From: a virus
Length of the DNA stretch: 23,313 nt
IMG/VR virus record: IMGVR_UViG_3300032118_001249
Coordinates: 1-23,313 of that record
Direction: 5' to 3' (one strand)
Shown: positions 7,187-12,851 of the stretch, in pieces
How the letters are laid out: the number at the start of each line of letters is the position of its first letter
Position numbering within the stretch: the stretch's first letter is position 1
Made by a program: the position numbers and the translations under genes
Notes under the pieces: generated by a model
Database searches by the model: none
What the model was told of the DNA's origin: nothing
Seen by the model: the letters and a program-made list of their open reading frames with translations, nothing else

Positions 7187-7761
7187 GCGTGCTTTCGGAG
7201 GAGATGCAGCGCCGCTGCGCCGAGGTGCACGGTGAGATCATTCCCGAGGAAGGCTTGCTGCTGGCCGAGTTGGCGGCGCAGGTGCCCAGTGATTACACCA
7301 TCATCGAGATCGGCGCCTACAAGGGCAAGAGCACTTGCTACCTAGCGGCGGGCGCGCAGGCGGGCGGCGGCGCCATCGTCTACAGCATTGACCTGTGGGA
7401 ACGGGCGCCCTGGCCCCAGTACGCGGATCCGGCGGTGCACCGGGCGTGGGAGGATAACATCGGATGCCTCGGGCTGGTGGGGCGGGCGATCGCCATCTGC
7501 GCCAGCTCGCAGGAGGCCGCGCAACTGGTGGACGCCAACGTCGGGCTCCTGTGGGTGGACGCCGACCACACCTATGAGGGGGTGCGGCGCGACGTGGAAT
7601 TATGGTCGCCCAAGGTCGCACTGGACGGCGTGATGGTGTTCCACGACGCGGCGACCGAGGACTGGGGGGTTGCCCGGGCGCTCCGGGACTGCCTGCTTGC
7701 GGAGGGCCGCTATACATCCGAGATTCTGCACGGGTGCGCCATCGTGAGGAGAGTACCGTGA
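7183..7761 (+). CDS. Class I SAM-dependent methyltransferase (Methyltransf_24-like), second of two related genes
   Basis: Start is GTG 7183, forming a GTGA overlap with the previous stop and preceded by AGGAGG at 7172-7177; the earlier in-frame ATG 7129 lies deep in the previous gene. 192 residues. Motifs are IIEIGAYKGKST (SAM loop), VYSIDLWER, LLWVDADHTYEGVRRDVELW and GVMVFHDA, in the same order and spacing as the preceding protein. The D-A-D-H-T-Y-E motif is typical of this family and may hold a divalent metal and SAM. Tight coupling to the upstream methyltransferase and downstream glycosyltransferase suggests one modification pathway. Confidence 0.84.
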   Translation: MSVLSEEMQRRCAEVHGEIIPEEGLLLAELAAQVPSDYTIIEIGAYKGKSTCYLAAGAQAGGGAIVYSIDLWERAPWPQYADPAVHRAWEDNIGCLGLVGRAIAICASSQEAAQLVDANVGLLWVDADHTYEGVRRDVELWSPKVALDGVMVFHDAATEDWGVARALRDCLLAEGRYTSEILHGCAIVRRVP

Positions 7762-9116
7762 GAGTTCTGGGTCACATGTACCACCTTGGCTGGGGCTGGG
7801 GTGGCGGAGTCGTGACGATGTGTTTGGTGCTGGAGGAACTCCGACGGCGCGGGCATTCGGTCGGCCTGATGCTGCAGCGCGGTGCCCTCAAGCCGACCCG
7901 TAGCCACGGGGCGCGGCAGTTCGGCATCACAGACGTATACTCGGCACCGTTGCCGGTGGCGAAACGTCGGCGCTACCAGGAGGCAGACATCATCATCACC
8001 CAGGGCGAGGCGACGACCGAGGCGCTGGCACTCTGCGGGGCCTACCAGAAGCCGCTCGCTCATATGATCCACGACGAGGGTCAACTCGCCCTTTACAAGG
8101 TCAAGCCAGCCCAGTGCCAACTCGCCCTCTACAACGCGCAGTGGGCCAGGGAGGCGGCGGAGCGCAAGGGGCGGGCCGACAACGCGATGGTGCTGTACCC
8201 GTTCGTTGAGCCCGCAGACTACCGCGTCGAGCAGACCGGCGACTGCATCACGCTGGTCAACTTGTGCGAGGAGAAGGGGGGGAAGCTGTTCTGGGAGCTG
8301 GCGCGGCTGATGCCGGGGCACAGGTTCTTGGGCGTTAAGGGCGGCTGGGGCGGACAGATCGTGCCCCAGAACCTGCCACCGAATGCCGAGGTCATGGAGC
8401 ACTGCCTGGACCCGCGGGATATCTACCGGCGCACCCGCATTGTCCTCGTGCCGAGCCAGGATCTGGGCACGCCGGGGATGCGGCACTGGACCGAGAGCTA
8501 CGGGCGCATCGGGATCGAGGCGGCGGCCAGCGGCATTCCCACGATCGCGCACCCGACGCCCGGGCTGGTGGAGTCGCTGGGGGAGGCAGGGATATTCGCC
8601 GATCGCTACCAGCCGGAGCAATGGATCGAGGCGATCGAGTTGCTCGACGACGCGGAACTGTACGCCGAGGTGTCGACTGCGGCGCTCAAGCGATCGAGTG
8701 AACTGGAGCCGACCGCCCAGATGGACGCGCTCGAGGCGGAACTGGTGCGGATTGGCGCAGAGTGGCGGGAGCGCGAGCGAGCGGCCCCGCGGCCGGGCGA
8801 TGCAATCATTCCGGCGATCAGGGAGGACAGAGAGGTGAAGGTGAGAGCTTTGCGGAGGCTGTCCGGGATAGCAAGCCGCGGCGACATAGTGAGCCTGCCC
8901 GCGCAACAGGCGCGCCATCTGCTGCGCCGGCGGTTGGTCGAGCTGGTAGAGGGTGCGGAGCCGACCGAGGCAGTGCAGCCGGAGGAGAACCAGGCGGACG
9001 GTCCGCGGGAGATCGCATCGGGCGTCACGATGACCTATAGGATCGGACGCGGGCCTTCCTTTCAATCCCGCGAAGAGGCCGAGGAGCATCATCGGGCCAC
9101 CGCAGGTAAAGGCTAA
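7758..9116 (+). CDS. GT4-type (GT-B fold) glycosyltransferase with a fused C-terminal phage domain
   Basis: Start is GTG 7758 (GTGA overlap, AGGAG 7747-7751 six nt upstream); 452 residues. Residues 1-340 resemble retaining GT4 glycosyltransferases: an N-terminal glycine-rich loop GWGWGGGVVT, an ELRRRGHSVG segment, and the nucleotide-sugar binding E-x7-E motif E246...E254 in TESYGRIGIE followed by AAASGIPTIAHPTPGLVES. It should transfer a sugar from a nucleotide donor. Residues about 360-400 (KVRALRRLSG, then RGDIVSLPAQQARHLL) resemble a small domain that many phages encode as a separate protein near the capsid gene. It is followed by an acidic linker and a short tail. The gene sits between capsid and connector, so capsid or tail glycosylation is a reasonable inference; host surface glycan change is the alternative. 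Confidence 0.85.
   Translation: MRVLGHMYHLGWGWGGGVVTMCLVLEELRRRGHSVGLMLQRGALKPTRSHGARQFGITDVYSAPLPVAKRRRYQEADIIITQGEATTEALALCGAYQKPLAHMIHDEGQLALYKVKPAQCQLALYNAQWAREAAERKGRADNAMVLYPFVEPADYRVEQTGDCITLVNLCEEKGGKLFWELARLMPGHRFLGVKGGWGGQIVPQNLPPNAEVMEHCLDPRDIYRRTRIVLVPSQDLGTPGMRHWTESYGRIGIEAAASGIPTIAHPTPGLVESLGEAGIFADRYQPEQWIEAIELLDDAELYAEVSTAALKRSSELEPTAQMDALEAELVRIGAEWRERERAAPRPGDAIIPAIREDREVKVRALRRLSGIASRGDIVSLPAQQARHLLRRRLVELVEGAEPTEAVQPEENQADGPREIASGVTMTYRIGRGPSFQSREEAEEHHRATAGKG
8835..9116 (+). CDS. Possible nested gene: stand-alone small phage head-region protein from an internal start in the glycosyltransferase
   Basis: GGGAGG at 8821-8826 lies 8 nt before an in-frame GTG at 8835. Translation from there gives a 93-residue protein starting M-K-V-R-A-L, exactly at the boundary of the conserved small domain. 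That domain is usually an independent short phage protein of unknown function encoded close to the capsid gene. The simplest reading is that the glycosyltransferase gene fused to, or ran into, the older small gene while its ribosome binding site was kept. Expression as a separate product is inferred. Confidence 0.45.
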   Translation: MKVRALRRLSGIASRGDIVSLPAQQARHLLRRRLVELVEGAEPTEAVQPEENQADGPREIASGVTMTYRIGRGPSFQSREEAEEHHRATAGKG

Positions 9117-9796
9117 TGGGCGCGTGCGTTGACAGGCTGAACTTGGCGATAGGCGAGGGTAGTAGCGCGGTCAGCGAACTGGACGCGGTGAAAGCTTACC
9201 TGCGCGTCGAGCACGAGGCCGACGACGACCAGATCACGGCGCTGATCGCCGATGCCAAGCAGATCGCCGACGACTTTCTGAACAACGCCTTCGAGGTTAA
9301 GCGCGCCTATATCGTCGTGTTGGCCGCGGCGGTCGGCGACATGGTCTATGTGGACGGTATGACCTTCCGAGTGGCCGCAAGCGCGCCGGCGACCCGCACT
9401 CAGGACGTGACCACTCAGGACTTCGCCATCGGGGCCGATGACGAGGAGACGGCCGAGAACCTCGCTGCCATCATCAACGACGAGATGTACGGGGCGCTCT
9501 ACGTGCTGGCGACGCAGGATAGCACCGAGATCGCGTTGACCTGGCGGCGGCCCAAGCGGGAGCCGGTGACTGCGTCCGAGGTGAGCACCAGCCTATCGGT
9601 GCGGGCGAGGCGGACGCAGGTTCCCATCCCGGCGGCAGTGCGGCGAGGAGTGCTACGCACCATCGCTCAGATGTACGACCAGCGCCAGGACGGAGTGGGT
9701 GCGCAGGCGATCAGCGGGCGGGGCTCGACCAGCTACGGGGCACCGCCGCTGGCTTACGCGATGTGGGCGCCGCATCGGAAACTGCCGGGGACATAA
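9116..9796 (+). CDS. Head-tail connector (gp6-like) with an inserted domain
   Basis: 226 residues from ATG 9116, overlapping the previous TAA as TAATG. The N-terminal helices (residues about 20-60, ELDAVKAYLRVEHEADDDQ, then ALIADAKQIADDFLNN) and C-terminal helix (residues about 170-195, IPAAVRRGVLRTIAQMYDQR) match the gp6-like connector family that docks under the portal. Between them, residues about 65-165 form a beta-rich insert with VGDMVYVDGMTF, FAIGADDEETAENLAAIIND and ALTW. I recognise this as a module usually seen in phage structural and adhesin proteins (G-D-x-V-x-V-x-G-x-x-F ... TA-x-NLAAAIN). The stop codon lies right beside the TnpB element, and the protein reads through to a natural-looking end. 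Confidence 0.8.
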   Translation: MGACVDRLNLAIGEGSSAVSELDAVKAYLRVEHEADDDQITALIADAKQIADDFLNNAFEVKRAYIVVLAAAVGDMVYVDGMTFRVAASAPATRTQDVTTQDFAIGADDEETAENLAAIINDEMYGALYVLATQDSTEIALTWRRPKREPVTASEVSTSLSVRARRTQVPIPAAVRRGVLRTIAQMYDQRQDGVGAQAISGRGSTSYGAPPLAYAMWAPHRKLPGT

Positions 9797-9880
9797 GATG
9801 CCCTTGCTCAGTACCAAGAGCTTGCAGCTAGGCGTAGATGCCCGCCGCGTTCGGCAGTCTTATGGCTGCCCGGCGGATGT
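9797..9880 (-). ncRNA. Candidate omega/reRNA region at the 3' end of tnpB
   Basis: TnpB guide RNAs overlap the tnpB 3' end and run out through the right end. Here the tnpB tail can fold into a nested hairpin (9842-9847 with 9871-9876 and 9853-9857 with 9866-9870, 11 bp with a 5-nt bulge), followed on the - strand by a 4-bp hairpin at 9821-9806. The guide would come from the end of the connector gene below 9797. Exact ends are unknown; this is inferred from the family. Confidence 0.4.
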
Positions 9881-10907
9881 TCTCCGCCGCGATGGTGTCC
9901 GCGGGGCCAGAGAACCCGCACTGGACACAGGAGAAGATGCTTTGTTCGGGACGGTTAGCCTTATCGGTATAGCCGCAGGCAGGGCAGGTGCGAGAGGTGT
10001 TGCGCGGGTCTACCGCGATCACCGTCACGCCCGCGCGCCTGGCCTTGTACTCGATAAAGCTCCGCAACTGTGCGAACGACCAAGAGGAGAGAGTGGCCCT
10101 CTGGGGTCGGCGAGCCGTAATCCGCGAGCGAATCCCTGTCAGTTCTTCCAGGGCGATTCCTCGCTTCGTGCCTTCGGCCGCGGCCACGATCTCCTTCGAG
10201 ATACAGTGATTCTCATGTCTCGCAAAGCGAGACTCTTTGCTGTGTCGTTTGCGCAGAAGGCGCTTCGCAGACTTCGTGCCCTTCTTCTGCAACTTGCTTC
10301 GCAGGCGGCGGTGACGATGGCGCAAGCCGTTGACGACCGCGCCGGAGTAGACTCGGCCGTCCGAGTCCGCGGCGATGTTGGCCACCCCCATGTCAACGCC
10401 GAGGAAGTCACCCACGTCCCCCGGTTCCGGGCCTTCGACGTTACAGACGGCGAACAGATACCATTTGCCCTCGACGACAGCGAGGTCCGATTCGCCCTGC
10501 TGGGTGGTGAGCAGAGCGCGCTGGCGGTCGCCGCAGACGAAAGGAATGGTCTGGCGGCCAGCGACCGTCCAGATCGAGACTTCCGAACTGGAGAGCCTCC
10601 AGCGCAGGATGCGCGAGTCGTAAGAGATAGCTCCGGCAGGCCGAAAGATGCGTCTGCTCTTCCGGTCCAGTTTGTACGCATCCGCGACCTTAGCGATGCA
10701 ACGCACGATCACCTGGGCGGAGAGTCCGAACTGCCCTCGCAAACAGTGATAGGTAAGCCGGTGCAGTGCGAACTGCCCGAATATACGCTCTCGCCAAGCT
10801 ACCTCCGAGATGTGGTTGCACGCGGCATTGGCCTTCTCCAGTGTATCGCGGAGAGCCTTGGCTTGCTCGCGGGATGGCAGAAGTTTCACCTGGGCGGTCA
10901 ACTTCAT
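9828..10907 (-). CDS. tnpB: TnpB RNA-guided nuclease (OrfB), complete
   Basis: 359 residues, ATG complement at 10905-10907. The RuvC-like triad is present: D172 in FLGVDMGVANIA, E254 in IALEELTGIR, and D337 in GPADTIAAENI. The zinc ribbon is intact with CPAC (308-311) and CVQC (327-330). The N-terminal MKLTAQVKLLPSREQ segment and the basic KLQKKGTKSAKRLLRKRHS stretch are typical. The last motif is D-T-I-A-A where most relatives have D-x-N-A-A. Known TnpB proteins cut DNA guided by an RNA made from the element's right end, which favours element retention. Here it lies antisense inside a late phage operon, with its own promoter. Local GC looks lower than in neighbouring genes, in keeping with separate origin. 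The protein looks functional. Confidence 0.93.
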   Translation of the reverse strand: MKLTAQVKLLPSREQAKALRDTLEKANAACNHISEVAWRERIFGQFALHRLTYHCLRGQFGLSAQVIVRCIAKVADAYKLDRKSRRIFRPAGAISYDSRILRWRLSSSEVSIWTVAGRQTIPFVCGDRQRALLTTQQGESDLAVVEGKWYLFAVCNVEGPEPGDVGDFLGVDMGVANIAADSDGRVYSGAVVNGLRHRHRRLRSKLQKKGTKSAKRLLRKRHSKESRFARHENHCISKEIVAAAEGTKRGIALEELTGIRSRITARRPQRATLSSWSFAQLRSFIEYKARRAGVTVIAVDPRNTSRTCPACGYTDKANRPEQSIFSCVQCGFSGPADTIAAENIRRAAIRLPNAAGIYA

Positions 10908-10913
10908 AGTTCA

Positions 10914-10942
10914 AGTATAGCAGGGATGGTGGCGTTAGTCAA
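10914..10942 (-). promoter_or_regulatory. Sigma70-type promoter of tnpB, predicted leaderless
   Basis: On the - strand TTGACT (10942-10937) and TATACT (10919-10914) are separated by exactly 17 bp. The ATG begins 6 nt after the -10 box (10907), so transcription would start at or within one or two bases of the start codon and give a leaderless mRNA. The TTGAC of the -35 box is also the candidate insertion target, so the promoter may be completed by the insertion site itself. Confidence 0.7.
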
Positions 10943-10969
10943 GCCATTGGCATTGTGTGAGGGCATCAC

Positions 10970-11158
10970 GTGAGGACCATTCGGGGCCATGACATACAGC
11001 GGCTGGCAAATGACACAGGCAGGACCGTGCCGATCCCGCTGTCGAGGTACAAGAGCGGACTACCTGGGCGGGTGTACCAGTGCAAGCACTGCGGACTCGT
11101 GCTCGCGCCCGCGCTGATGCGGGAGCACCTACGGAGAGCACACCGAATAGTCAGATGA
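10970..11158 (+). CDS. Small C2H2-type zinc-finger protein
   Basis: 62 residues from GTG 10970, with GAGGG at 10959-10963 six nt upstream. The C-terminal half holds a C-x2-C...H-x4-H finger: YQCKHCGLVLAPALMREHLRRAH. The rest is basic and polar. Single-finger miniproteins occur in phage genomes, usually with unknown roles in DNA or RNA binding or protein contact. It is the first phage gene after the TnpB element and overlaps the next reading frame as ATGA, so it belongs to the structural operon. No more precise function can be given. Confidence 0.65.
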   Translation: MRTIRGHDIQRLANDTGRTVPIPLSRYKSGLPGRVYQCKHCGLVLAPALMREHLRRAHRIVR

Positions 11159-11271
11159 GGAAAAGCAGGCGACCGAAGCCGAAGCGCGGACTACCGAAGC
11201 CGTCGCAGGCGCAGAACCTGCGTGGCCCGAGCGAGCGTCAGCGCCTCGCGGGACCGCGGGAGACGAAGTGA
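11155..11271 (+). CDS. Short highly basic peptide of unknown function
   Basis: 38 residues from ATG 11155. It overlaps the zinc-finger stop (ATGA) and ends in a GTGA junction with the next gene, the same coupling used across the operon. It starts MRKSRRPKPKRGLPKPSQ and is rich in Arg, Lys and Pro, so it may bind nucleic acid. It has no clear Shine-Dalgarno site of its own and would depend on coupling. It could instead be a non-coding bridge, since an open frame of this size is not strong evidence in GC-rich DNA. Confidence 0.45.
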   Translation: MRKSRRPKPKRGLPKPSQAQNLRGPSERQRLAGPRETK

Positions 11272-11603
11272 TGCTAGCGGCCGACGTATACCGCGACCGC
11301 GTCGAGATCGAAACGCGCACGGAGCCCAGCGGCACGTTTCACGAAAACGCGGGCGACTGGAGCCTCCTTGCCACGCGCTGGTGCAGGCGCACGCAGGTGA
11401 GTTCGCAGTACGCGATGGTGCTGGCGCAGCGCGGGCACGAGGAGCGAGTCGAGCGCCTACTGTTCCGAGGCGAGATGGAGTTTGACATCGCCAACACGCG
11501 GTTCGTGCTCAGTGGCCGGTACTACCGGGCGATCGAGCCCTGCGAGCATGACGCGGAGTCGGACGAGACGACGGTGCTGATAGCGCAGGAAGTGCAGCGA
11601 TAA
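11268..11603 (+). CDS. Head closure / head-tail adaptor protein (SPP1 gp16-like)
   Basis: 111 residues from GTG 11268, or 110 from ATG 11271; GGGAG at 11258-11262 fits either, with ATG having the more usual 8-nt spacing. The short beta-rich fold with DRVEIETRTEPSGTFHENAG near the N terminus, a central AMVLAQRGHEERVERLLFRG and a C-terminal FVLSGRYYRAIEP matches the phage head-tail joining family. Such proteins form the ring that closes the connector. Position between connector and gp10-like gene supports this. Its stop overlaps the next start as TAATG. Confidence 0.72.
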   Translation: MMLAADVYRDRVEIETRTEPSGTFHENAGDWSLLATRWCRRTQVSSQYAMVLAQRGHEERVERLLFRGEMEFDIANTRFVLSGRYYRAIEPCEHDAESDETTVLIAQEVQR

Positions 11604-12208
11604 TGCCTCAGATTACAGCCTTCGGGGCGGGCGGCAACTGCAAACTGACCAGCTTCCTCGGCGAGGTGGCCAAGCGTTTCGAGGAAGAGGCGCGCGCTCG
11701 CACGTTCGCGGCCGCCAATGTGGTCAAGCGGGACTGGCTGAAGATGCTGAGCGGGCCGCGGCATGGGCGCGTCTACCGACGGCCGGGCAGCAAGGCACGC
11801 CGCGCCAAGGGCGTGGTAAAAGCCAAGCGCCGGCCAGGGATGAAGGGCATGTCGCCGACGGCAATAGGCGCGTCTTATATGCTTGGAGCGAACGCCGGGC
11901 ACTATATCGCATCGGCGCCCGGTGAGGCACCGGCCTCGGTCATGGGCGACTTTCGCCGGTCTATCAAGGCGGTCTCGAAGCGGGGCGAAGGCGGCGAATG
12001 GGAGGCGCTGGTTGGGAGCGACATGGAGAAGGCACCTTGGCTCGAGTTCGGGACAGGGCGCGCCGGCGCCTCGGCGGGGCAGGGCGACCTGCCTGCGGGC
12101 TACACACACGGGAGCAAGTCCGGCATGGCGCCGCGGCCTTCTCTGCGGCCGGCGCTTGAGCACACGCGGGGTGCGGTGCGCGGCATTCTCGGCAGGAGGG
12201 TGATATGA
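11603..12208 (+). CDS. HK97 gp10-like neck/tail completion protein
   Basis: 201 residues from ATG 11603. The C-terminal half is diagnostic: HYIASAPGEAPASVMGDFRRS (about residues 99-119), then APWLEFGTGRAG and MAPRPSLRPAL, the usual PGE-P-x-x-TG-x-L and LEFGT...RP-x-LRPA motifs of this family. A basic stretch around residues 52-80 (GRVYRRPGSKARRAKG) is longer than usual. The protein is expected at the head-tail interface. Start and end overlap its neighbours (TAATG and ATGA). Confidence 0.85.
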   Translation: MPQITAFGAGGNCKLTSFLGEVAKRFEEEARARTFAAANVVKRDWLKMLSGPRHGRVYRRPGSKARRAKGVVKAKRRPGMKGMSPTAIGASYMLGANAGHYIASAPGEAPASVMGDFRRSIKAVSKRGEGGEWEALVGSDMEKAPWLEFGTGRAGASAGQGDLPAGYTHGSKSGMAPRPSLRPALEHTRGAVRGILGRRVI

Positions 12209-12666
12209 GCGACCGCGACACAGTGAAGGCGATCATCGAGGAAGTGCGCGACATCCTGGCTGAGGACGACACGCTGCTGGCGTTGATACCGCCTGTGCCG
12301 CCGGCCGACGAGGGAGCCTTGCGCTACTACCATATCTGGGCGCCGCCGAACTGCAAGTTCCCGTATTTCAGTGTGACGGTCGGCATTCGCGACGAGCAGG
12401 ACGAGAGTAGCTACCAGGTGGCAGATATTGAGCTGAAGATCTGGGATGCTGACCCAGCGAGCGGGCGCGTGCTCGACATGCGCAAGCGCATCCTCGTGCT
12501 GCTCAACCGGCGGGTGCTGGAGTGCGACGAATTCAAGGGTCGCATCCGCTTCGTGAGCGACTTCGATCTGCCTGAACCCGAGCAAGAAGTGTGGGCACGC
12601 CCGATGATGTGGACGATGCGACTGTACCCGACAGCCGAGGTGGCAGCGATGAAGGCGCGGGGATAG
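12205..12666 (+). CDS. Tail terminator / tail completion protein
   Basis: 153 residues from ATG 12205 in an ATGA overlap. The pattern of an N-terminal helix (DTVKAIIEEVRDILAEDDTL), then YHIWAPPNCKFPYFSVTVGI, a strand with QVADIELKIWD and a helix RVLDMRKRILVLLNRR resembles the DUF3168/gpU-like tail terminators that cap the tube next to the neck. It lies immediately before the tail tube leader, the usual order in siphoviruses. The family match is by pattern and position rather than a single signature motif. Confidence 0.75.
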   Translation: MSDRDTVKAIIEEVRDILAEDDTLLALIPPVPPADEGALRYYHIWAPPNCKFPYFSVTVGIRDEQDESSYQVADIELKIWDADPASGRVLDMRKRILVLLNRRVLECDEFKGRIRFVSDFDLPEPEQEVWARPMMWTMRLYPTAEVAAMKARG

Positions 12667-12689
12667 ACCCGCGGTGACAAGGGCATAAG

Positions 12690-12785
12690 GGCCCGGTCTA
12701 GGTGGGGTAGCTCCCCGCCGAACCGAGAGAGCACAGGCCTCCGTTCTCGATCGAGAGAGCACGGAGGCTTCTCTTTTGGCCGGGC
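12690..12785 (+). promoter_or_regulatory. Three-way-junction RNA leader upstream of the tail tube gene (copy 2)
   Basis: P1 is GCCCGGTC 12691-12698 with GGCCGGGC 12778-12785 (8 bp, one G-U), the same sequence as P1 before the capsid gene. Inside are P2 (GGTGGGG 12701-12707 with CCCCGCC 12713-12719, one G-U, 5-nt loop) and P3: AGAGA 12726-12730 with TCTCT 12770-12774, a 6-nt 5'-side bulge, then GCCTCCGT 12737-12744 with ACGGAGGC 12761-12768. P3's loop contains the palindrome TCTCGATCGAGA. Order, the one-sided bulge and overall length (96 against 99 nt) match copy 1, while the P2 and P3 sequences differ with pairing kept. P3 followed by TTCTCTTTT could also act as an intrinsic terminator. Confidence 0.72.
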
Positions 12786-12798
12786 AACTTGGACGTTC

Positions 12799-12843
12799 CG
12801 GGCATAGCCCGAGACCATAAGCGGCGGGAAGGCCGCGAAGGAG
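12799..12843 (+). promoter_or_regulatory. Two small hairpins and Shine-Dalgarno site of the tail tube gene
   Basis: CGGGC 12799-12803 pairs with GCCCG 12807-12811, and GCGGC 12821-12825 with GCCGC 12832-12836. AAGGAG at 12838-12843 follows, 8 nt before ATG 12852, which fixes the start there rather than at ATG 12789 inside the leader. A similar small hairpin sits between P1 and the capsid ribosome binding site in copy 1. Confidence 0.55.
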
Positions 12844-12851
12844 ACACAGAG

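Larger units (their letters stand above)
9797..10942 (-). mobile_element. Solo tnpB insertion element (IS200/IS605 superfamily, IS1341-like); ends approximate
   Basis: The interval between the connector stop and the next phage gene is occupied by a tnpB gene in the opposite direction, without a Y1 transposase (tnpA). On the - strand, TTGAC at 10942-10938 precedes the gene; IS200/IS605 elements insert just 3' of short TTAC/TTGAC-like targets, so the left end may start at about 10937. The right end lies somewhere between 9797 and 9828; a GCTC/GAGC hairpin (9806-9821) is there. GATGCCC (9797-9803) and GGGCATC (10961-10967) form an inverted pair around the element, perhaps by chance. No target duplication is expected for this family. 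The ends are not determined. Confidence 0.7.

Noticed and set aside
5826-7761. DNA methyltransferases of a restriction-modification or anti-restriction system
   Set aside because: None of the three shows DPPY/NPPY or C5-methylase PCQ motifs or a target-recognition domain; the sequences fit small-molecule or glycan methylases.
7710-9092. A 460-codon open frame on the - strand opposite the glycosyltransferase
   Set aside because: Shadow of GC-rich coding DNA. The + strand has clear GT4 motifs, ribosome binding site and coupled junctions; the - frame is low-complexity Arg/Leu/Pro-rich.
9797-10967. GATGCCC/GGGCATC as terminal inverted repeats of the TnpB element
   Set aside because: IS200/IS605 elements lack terminal inverted repeats, and 7-bp matches are expected by chance in GC-rich DNA.
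9699-10973. A 424-codon open frame on the + strand across the tnpB region
   Set aside because: It is antisense to a TnpB with complete catalytic and zinc motifs; its translation shows no family pattern and it begins inside the connector gene.
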